NCBI RefSeq assembly: GCF_014356525.2 | Contig: NC_052516.1 | Location: forward strand, 24,448,154 to 24,512,153 | DNA from: Nilaparvata lugens | Lineage: Eukaryota > Arthropoda > Insecta > Hemiptera > Delphacidae | Length of the DNA stretch: 64,000 bases | Direction: 5' to 3' | Part shown: piece after piece, positions 1 to 10,849 of the stretch | How positions within the stretch are numbered: the first letter of the stretch is position 1 | Layout of the letters: every line of letters begins with the position of its first letter | Translations under genes and position numbers: made by a program | The notes under the pieces: model-generated | What the model was told of the DNA's origin: nothing | The model's input: only the letters and a program-made list of their open reading frames with translations | Database searches by the model: none

Positions 1-70
1 CAAGGATTTATTGATACTTAGAAAAACCGGTTTCGGTTGTTACATCATTCTCAATCTCTGATTAACTCTA
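1..70. repeat. Fragment of a dispersed repeat cut by the window edge
   Basis: The stretch around ACCGGTTTCGGTTGTTACA reappears nearly unchanged at 52752-52823, in the same orientation and with the same following CAATCTCTGAT. Two well-conserved copies in one window show a dispersed repeat. Its class is not clear because the left end lies outside the window. Confidence 0.5.
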
Positions 71-687
71 AAATTAAGAGATAAAATTGAATTTTTTTAC
101 TATATTATGATCTGTTCGATAAATTGAAGCCAGTTTTGAAATAATCATCAAGTAGATGATAGTAGAATGTTATATGAATATTTATTGTTTCACAACCATT
201 GTGAATGCGAAGATTCAAATTAATGAAGCAATCATCCCAGGTAGAATTCTATTTCTAAAATCCAGTTTCAATCACCAATACTTGTACATTCATAGAATAC
301 TAGATTATGCTGAGCAACAGTACCCATATGGTTATGAGTTAGAGTAGCATAATTTATAGGGAACATCACTTGAAATCAATCCCATACAGCACTACATAGT
401 CGTGGATGACTCAATTATTAGCCTAATCGTATTAGATGATTGATTAACCGATCATTGATTGGCTGATCAATCATGTTAATCCACCGGGGGCCCGACAAGT
501 GCTATCTCACTCTAGCTATAGAGCAGGACAGTGAATAATTTGCATTGTCTGTTTGTACAGCTGGCCATTATCACGTCCAAGCAATACACTGAACGGCAAA
601 TAGTTGTTATAATACAAATATAATATGGGAAATGGAATGGGTTATTGATTTGGAGTATGCATTGGAAAATTGGGAGCAGTATAGTTC
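71..687. other. AT-rich sequence with no recognised gene
   Basis: Short open frames occur on both strands, but none resembles a known protein and none continues a neuroligin exon. Given the gene orientation, this lies in the neuroligin intron downstream of the exon at 3431-3662, or beyond the gene. Confidence 0.5.
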
Positions 688-690
688 CTA

Positions 691-1887
691 TAGTCAGGTC
701 CACGTTATAATGGCAGTGGAAAAAGATAGGAGAACTACGTTGATGATCCTCTGCCTTGTCATAGCCTTTTTGACGGTAGCTGATACAGGTTTATTAATGT
801 GATATTAATTGTTCATTCTCGTATTGCGACGACACAGCAATATTAGCTATAGATGACAAGATTGAAAGTGCCACAGCAAAACTTCAAAGATCTCTCAGAA
901 AATTGAAGACTGGACAACAAAATGGAAGATCAAACTCAATGAAGCAAAATCAGTTCATATCAATTTCACCAACAAGAGGGCTCAACCCATACCAATAACC
1001 TGTAACAATCAAATAGTACCATTTTCCAATGATGCCAGGTACCTAGGTATGGCTTTAGATGCAAAGCTTCGCTGCAAGGTCCATGTTAAGAAGAAGAGAG
1101 AAGAGTTGGCAACAAAATACAAGAGATTCTGGTGGCTGATTGGAAGGAACTCCAACATGTAAATTTCAAACAAAGTACTCCTGTACAAACAGATTCTAAA
1201 GCCAGTATGGAAGTATGGTTGAGAACTTTGTGGGTGTAACAAAGACAGTAACATCAAAGTCATACAACGCTTCCAAAACAAGGTGCTGAGAAACATTGCT
1301 GATGTTCCTTGGTACGTCAGAAACAGCGACCTTCACAGAGACCTGCAAGTCGACCTGATATGCAGCGAAATCCAGAGGCATGCAGAGAAACACGAGGCTC
1401 GACTCCACCAACACGACAACATCGAAGCAATCCAGCTGCAGGAAAATGAAGGATTGGTGAGGAGGCTGAAAAGGAAGAAGCCATTTGAACTGGTCTAGTG
1501 CTGATTCAAGTGTGTTGTGTCCAGTGAAAAGCAGAGCAGTGGAAATGAGTGAAACCCACCTGTGTAGTACAGTCATAAGCAGTGTACTAATAATATTAGA
1601 ATTTGAATAGGAGACCCTATGGAGGATTCTCTTGCATGAAGTATTCATTAGTATTATAGGATTTTATTCAGCAATGAATTATATTTTTCCATATTTCCAT
1701 AATGAATTTACAATCATAATTTAGATGAAATTTTTGTTTATTAATTACCAATTCTTCATTGTTTAAAGACAATCTGGCAACAACGCAAAGCGAGAAAGAG
1801 ATAGCGATATCTGCTTTGTTGAATGATAGACAAGGATAGCAGTACCATTGCTAATCAAGCACTGCCATTATAACGTGAACCTCACGA
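691..1887. mobile_element. TA-inserting MITE (mariner-like ends) split by a Jockey-like insertion
   Basis: The left end reads TAGTCAGGTCCACGTTATAA. The right end, read on the other strand, gives TCGTGAGGTTCACGTTATAA, so these are terminal inverted repeats. TA flanks each side. Internal sequence near the right end (CTGGCAAC, then GAATGATAGACAAGGATAGC) matches the compact 212-bp relative at 40103-40314, which shows that about 0.95 kb between roughly 800 and 1745 is foreign to this family. That foreign part holds the Jockey-like remnant. The TA target and the ends suggest Tc1/mariner-type mobilisation; no transposase is present. Confidence 0.6.
824..1498 (+). pseudogene. Decayed Jockey-like LINE reverse transcriptase, C-terminal part of ORF2
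   Basis: Read across its breaks, this stretch gives the typical end of a Jockey-clade ORF2: an EDWTTKWKIKLNEAKS block, YLGMALDAKL, LLYKQILKPVW, then QRFQNKVLRNIADVPWYVRN and SDLHRDLQVDL. The last 216 nt (1283-1498) are open and end in TAG. It is dead: there is a frameshift near 900, an in-frame TAA at 1160-1162 and an in-frame TGA at 1220-1222. The N-terminal half of the RT, the endonuclease and ORF1 are missing, as is usual for 5'-truncated LINE copies. It lies inside the MITE at 691-1887, so it inserted later than that element. The family is recognised from memory of Jockey proteins, not from a search. Confidence 0.75.
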
Positions 1888-2052
1888 TAGTGCTCTATAA
1901 TGTCTATATTGTCTTAGTGCTCTACGACAAGGAAAATGCATTGGGAAAACTGGTAGGATTTGGCATTAATATAACATTTATTGCAGATTCATAGAGTTTG
2001 GTTGATTGTTGAAGAGCAATATACAATTAGGCTATAGCCTACAGTAGATTGA

Positions 2053-2075
2053 TGATATTATTATTATTATTATTA

Positions 2076-2127
<52 letters not shown>
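2053..2127. repeat. (ATT)n microsatellite
   Basis: About 24 tandem ATT units, with one short interruption near 2073. Confidence 0.9.
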
Positions 2128-3430
2128 CAGTAGATTGAATCATCAATTGTACAGGGAATTAAGAACTGTTTAGTGTGCTTTAAAACTTCGGAATTTGAAG
2201 ATGCTCCAGGAGAACGAGTAATTTGGCATCATTATAATATTGATTGCAGATTTCGGCAATTGATCGCAATTTGACTGATTGTTGAAGGAGAATCATCCAA
2301 TTATACCGTAAATTGATGATATAATTGTACAGTGAATTGTATGAGATAGTTGATTGAATCCACTCAAGTCATACAGTCTATAATGATGGAATAATATTAG
2401 TTGATGTGAGTTGAATGGGAAACTAAGTCCAGTTACACACAAATCGATTTTTTCCATCCTTTGTAATCCTACCAAGGGCCTATTGCATAGAATTATTAGA
2501 ATATTACAATAATTGGACATCTTATGGTTGTGACTATGATAAGAATAGTCCAGAATAGGAAATAATACCTACTGTGAAAGTCCTAATACTCATTAGAAAA
2601 GTCACTATACTTGGAAAATAACATACGCGTATAAATTAATGCTTTTTGTGTAGTTGAGAAGTTGATATTGTGGTAATTATTCATATTGAATTAATCTATC
2701 ATAATATGAAGTATCAATAAATCTGTGGTTTTTGACAATTTCTTAGTCTTTTCCATATAAATTGATAAAAACAATAAAAAACTTGTAGTAGTTTTTATAT
2801 TGTTTTTATTAATTCGTACAAAATTGGCTCATATAAGTGGAGTGTTTTCATACGAGTATACTATGGAATTTGAAATCAATGAGAATTCACTTATGAAAGT
2901 GAATGAAAACATTCATCATGCAGTAAATACCCAAAAAAAGCTAAAGAGGGAAAGGCTTTGAAGACAATTTTTGACCCCACAGTTATGGGTAGTAATGAGG
3001 TAAAATAGAAAATAAAATAAATGTGTTTATGATTATACATATTTATACAGTAAAAATGTAAGTGTCTTGTTACAAGGAAATCAAGATTGGATGAGGAATA
3101 TGAGTTCGTGATAAATTTGGAATGGAACAATATGATATTGTTAATAATCAATCAGAATTGTGTCAAATATATTGTGTCACGTTAGTGTTTCTTTGTTGAC
3201 ACGTACTATTTTTTATTCATTTTTCTATCTACATTACAATATGAGGGCACCAGAAAGAGATACTTCTCATAATGACCCTCTTGACACAACACGAATTACA
3301 ATTCTAATATAATTAATAGTATAATATAATATAGTATAAGTCTAATGTAATATAGAAAATTCATTGAATTGAAGAAAGATAGAAACTAATTTTTTTTCTG
3401 AGTTTACTTTCTTCGGTTTATGTAACTCAC
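2128..3430. other. Intronic or flanking sequence with no recognised feature
   Basis: AT-rich sequence with short random frames. I looked on the minus strand for the next expected neuroligin exon (a RTYVRN...YHL type segment) and did not find it, so that exon probably lies left of the window. Confidence 0.4.
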
Positions 3431-3662
3431 CCTCGAAACCAGCCTGTATATCGCTGGCGGAGAACTTGCCGAGCGCCTCACTGGTCACGACCCCAAACAG
3501 CAAATCGTAGCGACTGACGAGATCGCTTCCCCTCTTCTGGGCGCCCGACACAAAGTGAGACAGCGCGTCCTCCTGGAAGTCGGTCTTTATCACGACCCCG
3601 TCCACACTGGGTCCGAACGCGCTCAGGAATGCCGGGGCGGTCACGTCCGCTTTCATCAGTTC
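3431..3662 (-). CDS. Nlg: Neuroligin, internal exon (ectodomain, FGPSVDG block)
   Basis: This is an internal exon of a neuroligin, a postsynaptic cell-adhesion protein with a catalytically inactive cholinesterase-like ectodomain. Read on the minus strand it starts ELMKADVTAPAFLSAFGPSV, continues DGVVIKTDFQED, then YDLLFGVVTSEALGKFSA and ends DIQAGFEG. FGPSVDGVVI and DIQAGFEG are family hallmarks in my memory of neuroligins. The acceptor is CAAG before GAACTG and the donor is G|GTGAGT. The exon is 232 nt: it starts in phase 0, matching the phase-0 end of the exon at 4855-5030, and ends in phase 1. A continuing open frame to 3683 is only intron read-through. The acceptor and first 22 nt are duplicated 111 bp upstream (see 3641-3862). 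Confidence 0.95.
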
Positions 3663-3862
3663 CTTGACGAGAGATAGAAACATTTTTCTTAATTTTTCAA
3701 TATAATTTCATAGTAAATTTTCAATCTAGCCAATTTTATTTATAATCAAGATCACGTCCGCTTTCATCAGTTCCTTGACGAGAGATAGAAACATTTTTCT
3801 TAAATTTTCAATATCATTTCTTAGTAAATTTTCAATCTAGCCAATTTTATTTATAATCAAGA
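3641..3862. repeat. Two-copy 111-bp tandem duplication across a neuroligin splice acceptor
   Basis: Sequence starting TCACGTCCGCTTTCATCAG at 3641 repeats at 3752 with only a few differences. Each unit contains the polypyrimidine tract, the AG acceptor and the first 22 nt of the neuroligin exon. On the minus strand the extra acceptor, near 3773/3774, is met first. Splicing there would add ELMKADV and then run into intron and a stop. Confidence 0.9.
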
Positions 3863-3866
3863 TAGA

Positions 3867-3995
3867 GGCCCGTTTGCACAAAAGCCATTCGAATTTCAAT
3901 CGTGGTTGAAATTTTTTTGAAAAGGCGGCTTTTCAGATTGGTTCTTATGGAATAAATCACTATTGAAACTTAACCGGCTCTTGTGCTACCGGCAC
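3867..3995. mobile_element. Hairpin MITE, GGCCCGTTTGCACAAAAGCC family
   Basis: The left end GGCCCGTTTGCACAAAAGCC pairs with the right end GCCGGTAGCACAAGAGCCGG, read on the other strand. Related copies lie at 28775-28917, 36394-36545 and 58263-58407. Elements of about 150 bp with such ends are common in hemipteran genomes. There is no coding content. Confidence 0.7.
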
Positions 3996-4854
3996 AAAGT
4001 CAGTTTGTTTCAGGATGAAGAAAAATTGAAATCATTATTAATATTATTATTATTGTCATTTGTTACGTGAAGCCACAAATCTGATCAGAGCTCAAGTGGC
4101 ATGTAACATGTCATGAACATTTTTCTATGCAAAGTGTATGCATCTGTATCAACTCAAAGTATGAAGGCATTACAACATTCCTCCATTGTATAGGGACACG
4201 CTTCCACAAGTACATTAGTAATTGAAGACATGAAAAGCCTATGACTACCACATAACCGTATTGTGGAACACATAAAACTGTATTTAACAATTTGTATAGA
4301 ATGATTAGTTGTGGTGGTACTAATTGATAGTACTACAAATGAGGTAAAACGAGTTGTATTGAACAATAATTTCTCAAACCAAAATGTAATAGCTTATTAG
4401 TCTGCTCTGAGTGCTATAATAACGATGAAAAGAGATTAATCCATTGAGCCAAAACACTTTACAATACTGATGGTATTTCTTGAATGAGAATTGACATTGT
4501 GGAATTTTTCTATAATTGAGAAAACACATTTTTATTTTTGTCACATCCACATTATTATTATACTTTTATTCAGGAATGCAGTTTCGTGTTGAAACCAACA
4601 CAACTTCAGCTACATCTGCATCACTGAGCAGATGCAGTCCTGTTTGGAAGTCTAATAAATGTAGATATGACAAAAAAGACTGTAGTTTTGCAACGTTGAA
4701 ACTGGTTAGTAAAGTTGTAAAAGTTTATAGATTTGTAAAGTTTATAAATTTTACCTTATCTCATATTAAACCACTAAACTTCTCAGGACTTTAGTCCTTC
4801 TGCTCCAGGAATCTAATATTATTTGTTCCCGTAATAAAATGTTTCTGGTCTTAC
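3996..4854. other. Rest of the 1.2-kb neuroligin intron, no other feature seen
   Basis: This is the intron between the exons at 4855-5030 and 3431-3662. A 92-codon plus-strand frame (4516-4794) has no recognisable motif and no support as a gene. Confidence 0.6.
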
Positions 4855-5030
4855 CTGTAGTGGAACATCCCTAAGACAGTCTACGATATCCTCATGATCC
4901 CGGTAGAGATCGTCGGGTATTGAGCAATTGGTTTGGCGGGCGAGGCGCACCGCAAAGCTGACCGGATCCTCCACCAGAGCCCAGCTGGAAACAGCTGATC
5001 CCGACAACAGGATCGCTCGGTGGAACAGAC
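4855..5030 (-). CDS. Nlg: Neuroligin, internal exon (SGSAVSSWALVEDP block)
   Basis: On the minus strand this exon completes a split glycine codon (G|GT) and then reads LFHRAILLSGSAVSSWALVE, DPVSFAVRLARQTNCSIPDD and LYRDHEDIVDCLRDVPLQ: 58 codons in 176 nt. LFHRAI(L)xSGSAxSSWALVxDP is a neuroligin signature downstream of the nucleophile elbow. The acceptor is TTCAG and the donor CAG|GTAAGA; the exon ends in phase 0. Cys residues in NCSIPDD and DCLRD correspond to the conserved disulfide region of cholinesterase-fold proteins, and NCS is also a possible N-glycosylation site. Its phase fits the exon at 23415-23615 upstream and the exon at 3431-3662 downstream. Confidence 0.96.
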
Positions 5031-5099
5031 CTGAACAGAAAAAAAACAGTTAATTAGGTTTCGAATAATAAATTTTCACAATTGAGCTAGAATATTTTG

Positions 5100-5195
5100 T
5101 TAATCAATCAAATTTCTACATTGTTTAAAAACGATCTGGCAACGTAGAAAAGGATAGCAATATCTGTTTTGTCGAATGTTAGACAAACATTGGTT
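5100..5195. repeat. Fragment of the TA-inserting MITE family
   Basis: TTCTACATTGTTTAAAAACG, CTGGCAACG and the following AGGATAGCAATATCTG...TCGAATG match internal parts of the elements at 691-1887 and 40103-40314. Neither terminal repeat is intact. Confidence 0.5.
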
Positions 5196-5850
5196 GAAAC
5201 TGAATTCACCAAGTCGACATTGATTCAAATTTCAAAAGCACGGTAAACCAAGTTTCAAGAACGTTCAATATCATGTTAAACTCAGGTTAATTGAACCGTT
5301 CTATGTTTAAATTTAGATATTGCATTCGTGCATTTTTTGCTGAGGATGATGCCCTTCTGTGCTTTTGGCTTGTGCGTGATTAATGAGACGGATGATGACG
5401 AGTGGACCGACAGCCATTAGTGGGTTCCGAATCTCAGGAAAGCAGTTAAATAATATTGTTATTCAGAGGAGTTTGGCTTATTATCATTTATTCATTAATT
5501 TTAATCATTATTATTCATTATGAACTATTATTTATTAAGGCGCGGTACAACTACTTGTACAATGACAGGTTTCAACAGAGGTGTTGTTGTGACTATTATG
5601 TTGTGTTTTTACTTCAAATGATGCGGAATGCCTAGATTTAAAGGTGAAATCTTCAAATTGAAAAGGTAAATTTTTAATGTTTACTCAAATTGGTAATGTT
5701 AAATTCTTGTTTTTTGCTTCAAATGATCCGAAATGCCTTAATTAGATAGAATCTTGAATTAAGAAGGAAAAATCTTGAATTTAAATGGTAAATTCTTTTC
5801 AAGTTTCTTGTGTTTATCGATAGTAACTTGCTATTCTCATCCAGTATGAA
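5196..5850. other. Intronic sequence with weak local repeats
   Basis: A segment with TTCAAATGATSCGRAATGCCT occurs near 5615 and 5718, which suggests an old local duplication. Nothing else is recognised. Confidence 0.4.
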
Positions 5851-6372
5851 TATCGGGGCACCGAGCTTCGCTCGTTATTTTTATTTATTGATAAACAGAA
5901 CAATGGCTTAGCCTACTTTAGATAAAGCAAAGTCGGCCTGAACCACACGTTGCCATATTGAACATGTTCCGGCCTTCTATCTATAGTAGGCTGTGACAGA
6001 ACACAATTCTCAAAAATTATCGTGTTTATATTTTACAGTTGGCTATCAGTGAGCTTATAAACTTCGGGGATGCGATATTTTGATTTTCCACATAATCACT
6101 TGCTCACTTTTTACTATCTACAGACGACCAAAGTTTCAGTTGATTCAGCCAAGGATGAATTATCCTTGTAATGTCGCTCAGCGAGAGTTTTCCCAAGGAT
6201 GAGACCTAGTGCAATCGAATTTTTATATCATAAACCTACCATGTTCCAATTTTCGTGAAAATCGTTGGAGCCGTTTTCGAGTTCCGTTGAACATAAATAA
6301 CCAAACAACCAGATACAAAAATGTAAACTGATATAGGCCTACAGAAATTGATCGCTTAATATAATAGAATAG
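5851..6372 (-). mobile_element. Helitron/Helentron-like non-autonomous element (GAGCGAAGCTCGG family)
   Basis: The end at 5851 reads TATCGGGGCACCGAGCTTCG with a GAGCTTCGCTC hairpin. The other end, read on the minus strand, contains CTCGAAAACGGCTCCAACG(ATTTTCACGAAAATT), a motif common in insect Helitron 5' regions. The internal block with GCACTAGGTCTCATCCTTGG is shared with 28460-29072, 36862-37250, 57500-58765 and 62750-63040. No rolling-circle replicase is present, so it is non-autonomous. The terminus does not show a clear CTAG, so Helentron (Helitron2) is as likely as canonical Helitron. Confidence 0.6.
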
Positions 6373-7779
6373 CTGAAAATCGTTAGTTCCTCCAATTTTA
6401 AAAAGAAACATTAAACCCTGATTCCTTTAAGTACTGAAAGAGCAGTTTGTATTTTTCCTCTGATCTCTAATCATTTTGAAAAATCTTAGAAGAAAACAGT
6501 TGGGCTAAACATGATTTTCAATTAATTATGATTATTTCAAATGATTTGTGGTTTTATCTTGAATATCAATAGAGTTGAAAGAAGCTGAGGTGATGAACTA
6601 ATTATTGATCATAATTATTACAAACTGACTAAATAGTCAACTTGGCATGACAGATAAACCTGAAAAACACCACAATTATTATTTACCTAGCTGTTAGACC
6701 GTATACCATAAGATTCGAGTACCACAAAGTTATAGCATGAATGTTAGAAGAGAGAGAGAGGGAGAGAGAGTGATATTTAGTGACAAACTTGGATCATGTA
6801 TCAGAGAGAGACAGAGCGAGAGATATACAGAGTGAGCAAGAAACAGAGCAACTTCCTGACGGTGAGAGTTTGAGCGGAAGGATGCAAGTTTAGCACACCA
6901 GTGTTACCAACCTCCTCTTGCGGTCGGAATCCGTTTGACCGTGTAGTGGCTACACTGCTACAACTATTTGGCGCCAAATTCAAACATATATATACCACCA
7001 GGATACGTATTGAGTAGGTATGTGTATATGTATTTATATAAGAGGAAACCATGCGCATTATTCAGGTCAAATTGCAACTCTCTCACTCACCAATTGTCAG
7101 CATACCTTATGAACACCATAATTGCTTCCCATTGAATCAGATAATGACAGTTTGAAATGAAATTTGAAGCTGATGTCTGTTGTCTACAATGATGTATCTC
7201 AATTCTGGATTCCTGGTTTGGAATCTGATGAATTGAATGGTTCAGTAACTGTAACTTGAGTAATATTCCTAGCGGTCAATGCAGGTGTAGATAGTATTAG
7301 TTGTGCAATACTGATCAAATAATATGGATAATCATGATAATACTATTTCATACAATAGAAAGAGTAGTCCCTCAAAGGAAGATTGTAATAATTCAGTCAA
7401 GCCCTGGTCTATGACTTAATATTGGAGATACTAAGCCTTGAACGGCAGTTAAATGATACACGAATGTCGATAAAATAATTGATAATGAGATCTTCTATTC
7501 TCAAATTTGATAATAAAGGAGGGAAATGGAAAACGATAGCTACTAGGAAAAATGGAGAGGAGAACTGAATTTGTATCTACAACTATCAACTACATCAGCT
7601 CATTTACCAATGTAGTAAACCTACAAGACGATTACCCGTACATGGAACTAGTATTTATTCAGAAAATATTGTAAAAATAACATGGGAGAACACCAGTCAA
7701 ATAGGAAATCTCACAAAAAGGTTTTGTCAATTTATTTAATACTATAGCTTTGTTGTAAATCGATATAATAATTTCTGTA
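6373..7779. other. Intronic sequence with a short GA-rich stretch
   Basis: There is a run of GAGAGA at about 6750-6835, followed by a higher-complexity patch at 6860-6975 containing TTTGGCGCCAAATTC. No gene is recognised. Confidence 0.4.
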
Positions 7780-8475
7780 TCTATATTTATGAAAGCGGAA
7801 TGGCACTCACTCACTGACTGACTGACTGACTGACTGACTGACTAAACTCACACACTCGCAGAACTAAAAATCTACCGGACCAAAAACGTTCAAATTTGGT
7901 AGGTATGTTCAGTTGGCCCTTTAGAGGCGCACTAAGAAATCTTTTGGCAATATTTTAACTCTAAGGGTTGTTTTTAAGGGCTTAAAGTTTGTCTTTTAGC
8001 ATGTATATCCTTCTTCTCCGAATCTCTTAATTATAATATTGAAATTTCCATATCATATGTTACTATAGAACTATAATCTAGATAGAGTACCTCTTCAAAA
8101 CAGTTGTTAACTGGCAACTAAATTAATAATTTTGTCTGGTTGGCATCAAGATGAGTTGACTTTGTTAGGTTGGCATCAAGTTGAGGATTTAAATGCATTT
8201 ATCGCGAAAAAATTGATTCGGCACTGCTACTTCAATCCTGGGAATATTATATTACTAGCCGTCAGGCTCGCTTCGCTCGCCATATCCGTTTAGCCAGACG
8301 TTTAGTCTGGACCCCCGACTGGATTGTCCTAACATATGATAGAAATGCTCAAATGAAAAATCCAGGCGAGCGAAGCGAGCCTGCTTATCTCATTCCTGGA
8401 CGATCCAGCCGGGGTCCAGGGGGCAGAGCCCCCTGGCTAGACGGATATGGCGAGCGAAGCGAGCCTGACGGCTAG
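7780..8475 (+). mobile_element. Non-autonomous Helitron with exact A^T insertion
   Basis: The 5' end is TCTATATTTATGAAAGCGG, then a (CACT/GACT)n stretch and CAGAACTAAAAATCTACCGG. The 3' end is GGCGAGCGAAGCGAGCC, a perfect hairpin-former, followed by TGACGGCTAG. The bases just outside are A (7779) and T (8476), the hallmark of Helitron insertion between A and T. It is 696 bp long and encodes no RepHel protein. Sister copies are at 23984-24778 and, inverted, 15618-16269. An additional inner GGCTCGCTTCGCTCGCC near 8270 faces the terminal copy, so the last 210 bp are themselves partly palindromic. Confidence 0.8.
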
Positions 8476-9376
8476 TCTCCTATATAGCTTTACTCATATT
8501 GTCTGGGAAGTAGTGAAGCCCTGTAATTACAAACTAGGAAGATGCAATTTCTCTTAATACAATATTATTATCATTTTACCACATACTCCTTTTTTTCTCC
8601 TTCCCAGGGATTGGGCATCTCTGCCTTTTCCAAGCATCATATTATTAATCCACTGTTTTCTTTGACGTTCTCGTACTCCCACATTTCCAACATTCTTTAC
8701 AAATAGCCCTCATATGACTGGGGCCTACATTCTTTTCTGAATAGATGAAGGGACCTATTTCATTCATCAAAATAATACTAATGCTCAAACATGCAATAGA
8801 AACACGATACTCATTTATTTATAAGGTTAGCACAAACGATACAAAGATTGGAAAAGGAAAAAAACAGGCTATTGCCCAAGACTTCTCCAATTTCCTAATT
8901 TAGTTTCAAATTGTACAAGAATTATTGATAAACGGATAGTTCATCGACCTGACTGGGAATGTTAATCTATTATGTAGATCATAGTTTGGGCACTGAACAA
9001 TAGAATATCTAGAATCACTTCTCTCCAGCTTCGTTCGATCCTAGATTCTCAATCTTTGTTTCAAGCCTAAAATAATACCAAAATTGATTGCAAACCAATA
9101 ATGTTCAACTTCTCACTCAAGTCCAGTAATAAATGAATAAATTGGAAACGATTTCAATCGTTACATTCTTGGTCATAACCGTTAGAAATTACAGCTAAAA
9201 TCGACGGTTTAAGCTTCTTTATGTTTTCTTTTCAATGTAAAACCGTTACAAAACCAATGCCAACCTCTAAGTAATGGAATAACTGCTGAAACAATGAGCG
9301 GGAAAATTCAAATATCAAAGGGAGAAACGGAGCGATGATTCCTAAACAAATTATTGTAACCGAATTTCAAACGGCA
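8476..9376. other. Intronic sequence, no recognised feature
   Basis: AT-rich, without supported coding potential. Confidence 0.4.
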
Positions 9377-10545
9377 GACAATCAGAACGGAGAGGGAGGG
9401 AGATTTCCAAAGAAGGGATAAATGGAGAGAGAATGAGGGGAAAGTGGGAGAGAGTGGGGATTTGAAAGAGAGAATGTAAAAAGGAGAGGGTGAGTTCAAA
9501 AGCAGGGATAAAGGGAGAGAAAGAGTGGTGAAGTGGGAGAGAGTAGAGATTTGAAAGAGGGGATGTAAAAAGGAGAGGGTGAGTTCGAAAGAAGGGATTA
9601 ATGGCGAGAGAGAGGTGAAGTGAGAGAGTAATGATTTGAAAGAGGGGATGTGAAAAGGAGAGGGAAATTTCAAAAGAAGTGATAAAGGGAGGGAGACTGA
9701 AAGGTGAAGTGGGTGAGAGTAGAGATTTGAAAGAGGGGATGTGAAAAGGAGAGGAAGTGTTTGAAAGAAGGGATAAAGGGAGAGAGGATGAAAGGTGAAG
9801 TGGGAGAGAGTAGTGATTCGAAAGAGGGTATGTAAAAAGGAGAGGGAGTGTTCAAAAGAAGGGATAAAGGGAGAGAGAGAGTGGTGAAGTGGGAGGGAGT
9901 GGGGATTTTGAAGAGGGGATGTAAAAAGGAGAGGGAGAGTTTGAAAGAAGGGAGAAAGGGAGAGGAAGAGTGATGAAGTGGGAGAGTAGAGATTTGAAAG
10001 AGGGAATGTGAAAAGGAGAGGGAGAGTTCAAAAAAAGGGATAAAGGGAGAGAGAGAGGTGAAGTGGGAGAGAGTGGAGATTTGGAAGAGGGGATGTGAAA
10101 ATGAGAAGAAGAGTTCAAAAGAAGGGATGAAGGGAGAGAGAGTGGGGATTTGAAAGAGAGGATGTGAAAATGAAAAGAAGAGTTCAAAAGAAGGGATGAA
10201 GGGAGAGAGAGTGGGGATTTGAAAGAGAGGATGTGAAAATGAAAAGAAGAGTTCAAAAGAAGGGATGAAGGGAGAGAGAGTGGGGATTTGAAAGAGGGGA
10301 TGTAAAAAGGAGAGGGAGTGTTTGAAAGAAGGGATAAAGGGAGAGAGACTGAAAGGTGAAGTGGGAGAGAGTAGAGATTTGAAAGAGGGGATGTGAAAAG
10401 GAGAGGTAGAGTTCAAAAAAGATTTAAAGGGTGATAGAGAGCGGCGAAGTATGAGAGAGTAGAGATTTGAAAGAGGTGATGGTTCATAGAGAGGTGGTTT
10501 GCGAAGGATACTGGATGTTGAAAAGGGAAAGGGGAATTCAATTGC
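9377..10545. repeat. GA-rich minisatellite, unit about 85-91 bp with a 68-bp subarray
   Basis: Units recur around AAAAGGAGAGGG-GAGTTCAAAAG and AGTGGGGATTTGAAAGAG, starting near 9482, 9572, 9657, 9748, 9839, 9928, 10015, 10309 and 10401. Between about 10094 and 10290 a shorter 68-bp version repeats three times almost exactly, so this part expanded recently. Long minus-strand frames rich in Phe, Ser, Pro and Leu across the array are by-products of the purine-only composition. Confidence 0.85.
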
Positions 10546-10849
10546 TGCCTCCATTTGAATGCTAGGAGGACGAAGTTAGGGCGCAATTGGCTCTCTCTGA
10601 CACTCAACCTCCGAGGAGGATTAATTGATTGATTCATTTATTACATGCTAGGTGATGACACATCTATTGCATTCATGACCATTAAAAGTATACGTATAAG
10701 TATTGTTGATAGAGGATTGGAGGGAGATTCATCATAAAGTAGAGTTCATACATTGAATTATTCATGAGTTATACATATAATTGAGGATTGAATGGATAAT
10801 AATTATGAAGGAATTGGAAGGACTGTGAGAAGTGAATTGAGGCAATCGA
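10546..10849. other. Spacer between two GA-rich arrays, with a LINE-type 3' tail fragment
   Basis: GGACGAAGTTAGGGCGCA at about 10567 recurs at 49024-49042. Its reverse-complement counterpart GCGCCCTAACTCCGCCCTCC lies at 53416-53435. It behaves like the tail of a dispersed retroelement. Confidence 0.4.

Noticed and set aside
1009..1648. Minus-strand frames of 95 and 150 codons
   Set aside because: Antisense of the Jockey-like remnant on the plus strand.
9670..10554. A 294-codon minus-strand frame rich in Phe, Ser and Pro
   Set aside because: It reads through a GA minisatellite; unit-length repeats explain it and a second overlapping frame is also open.
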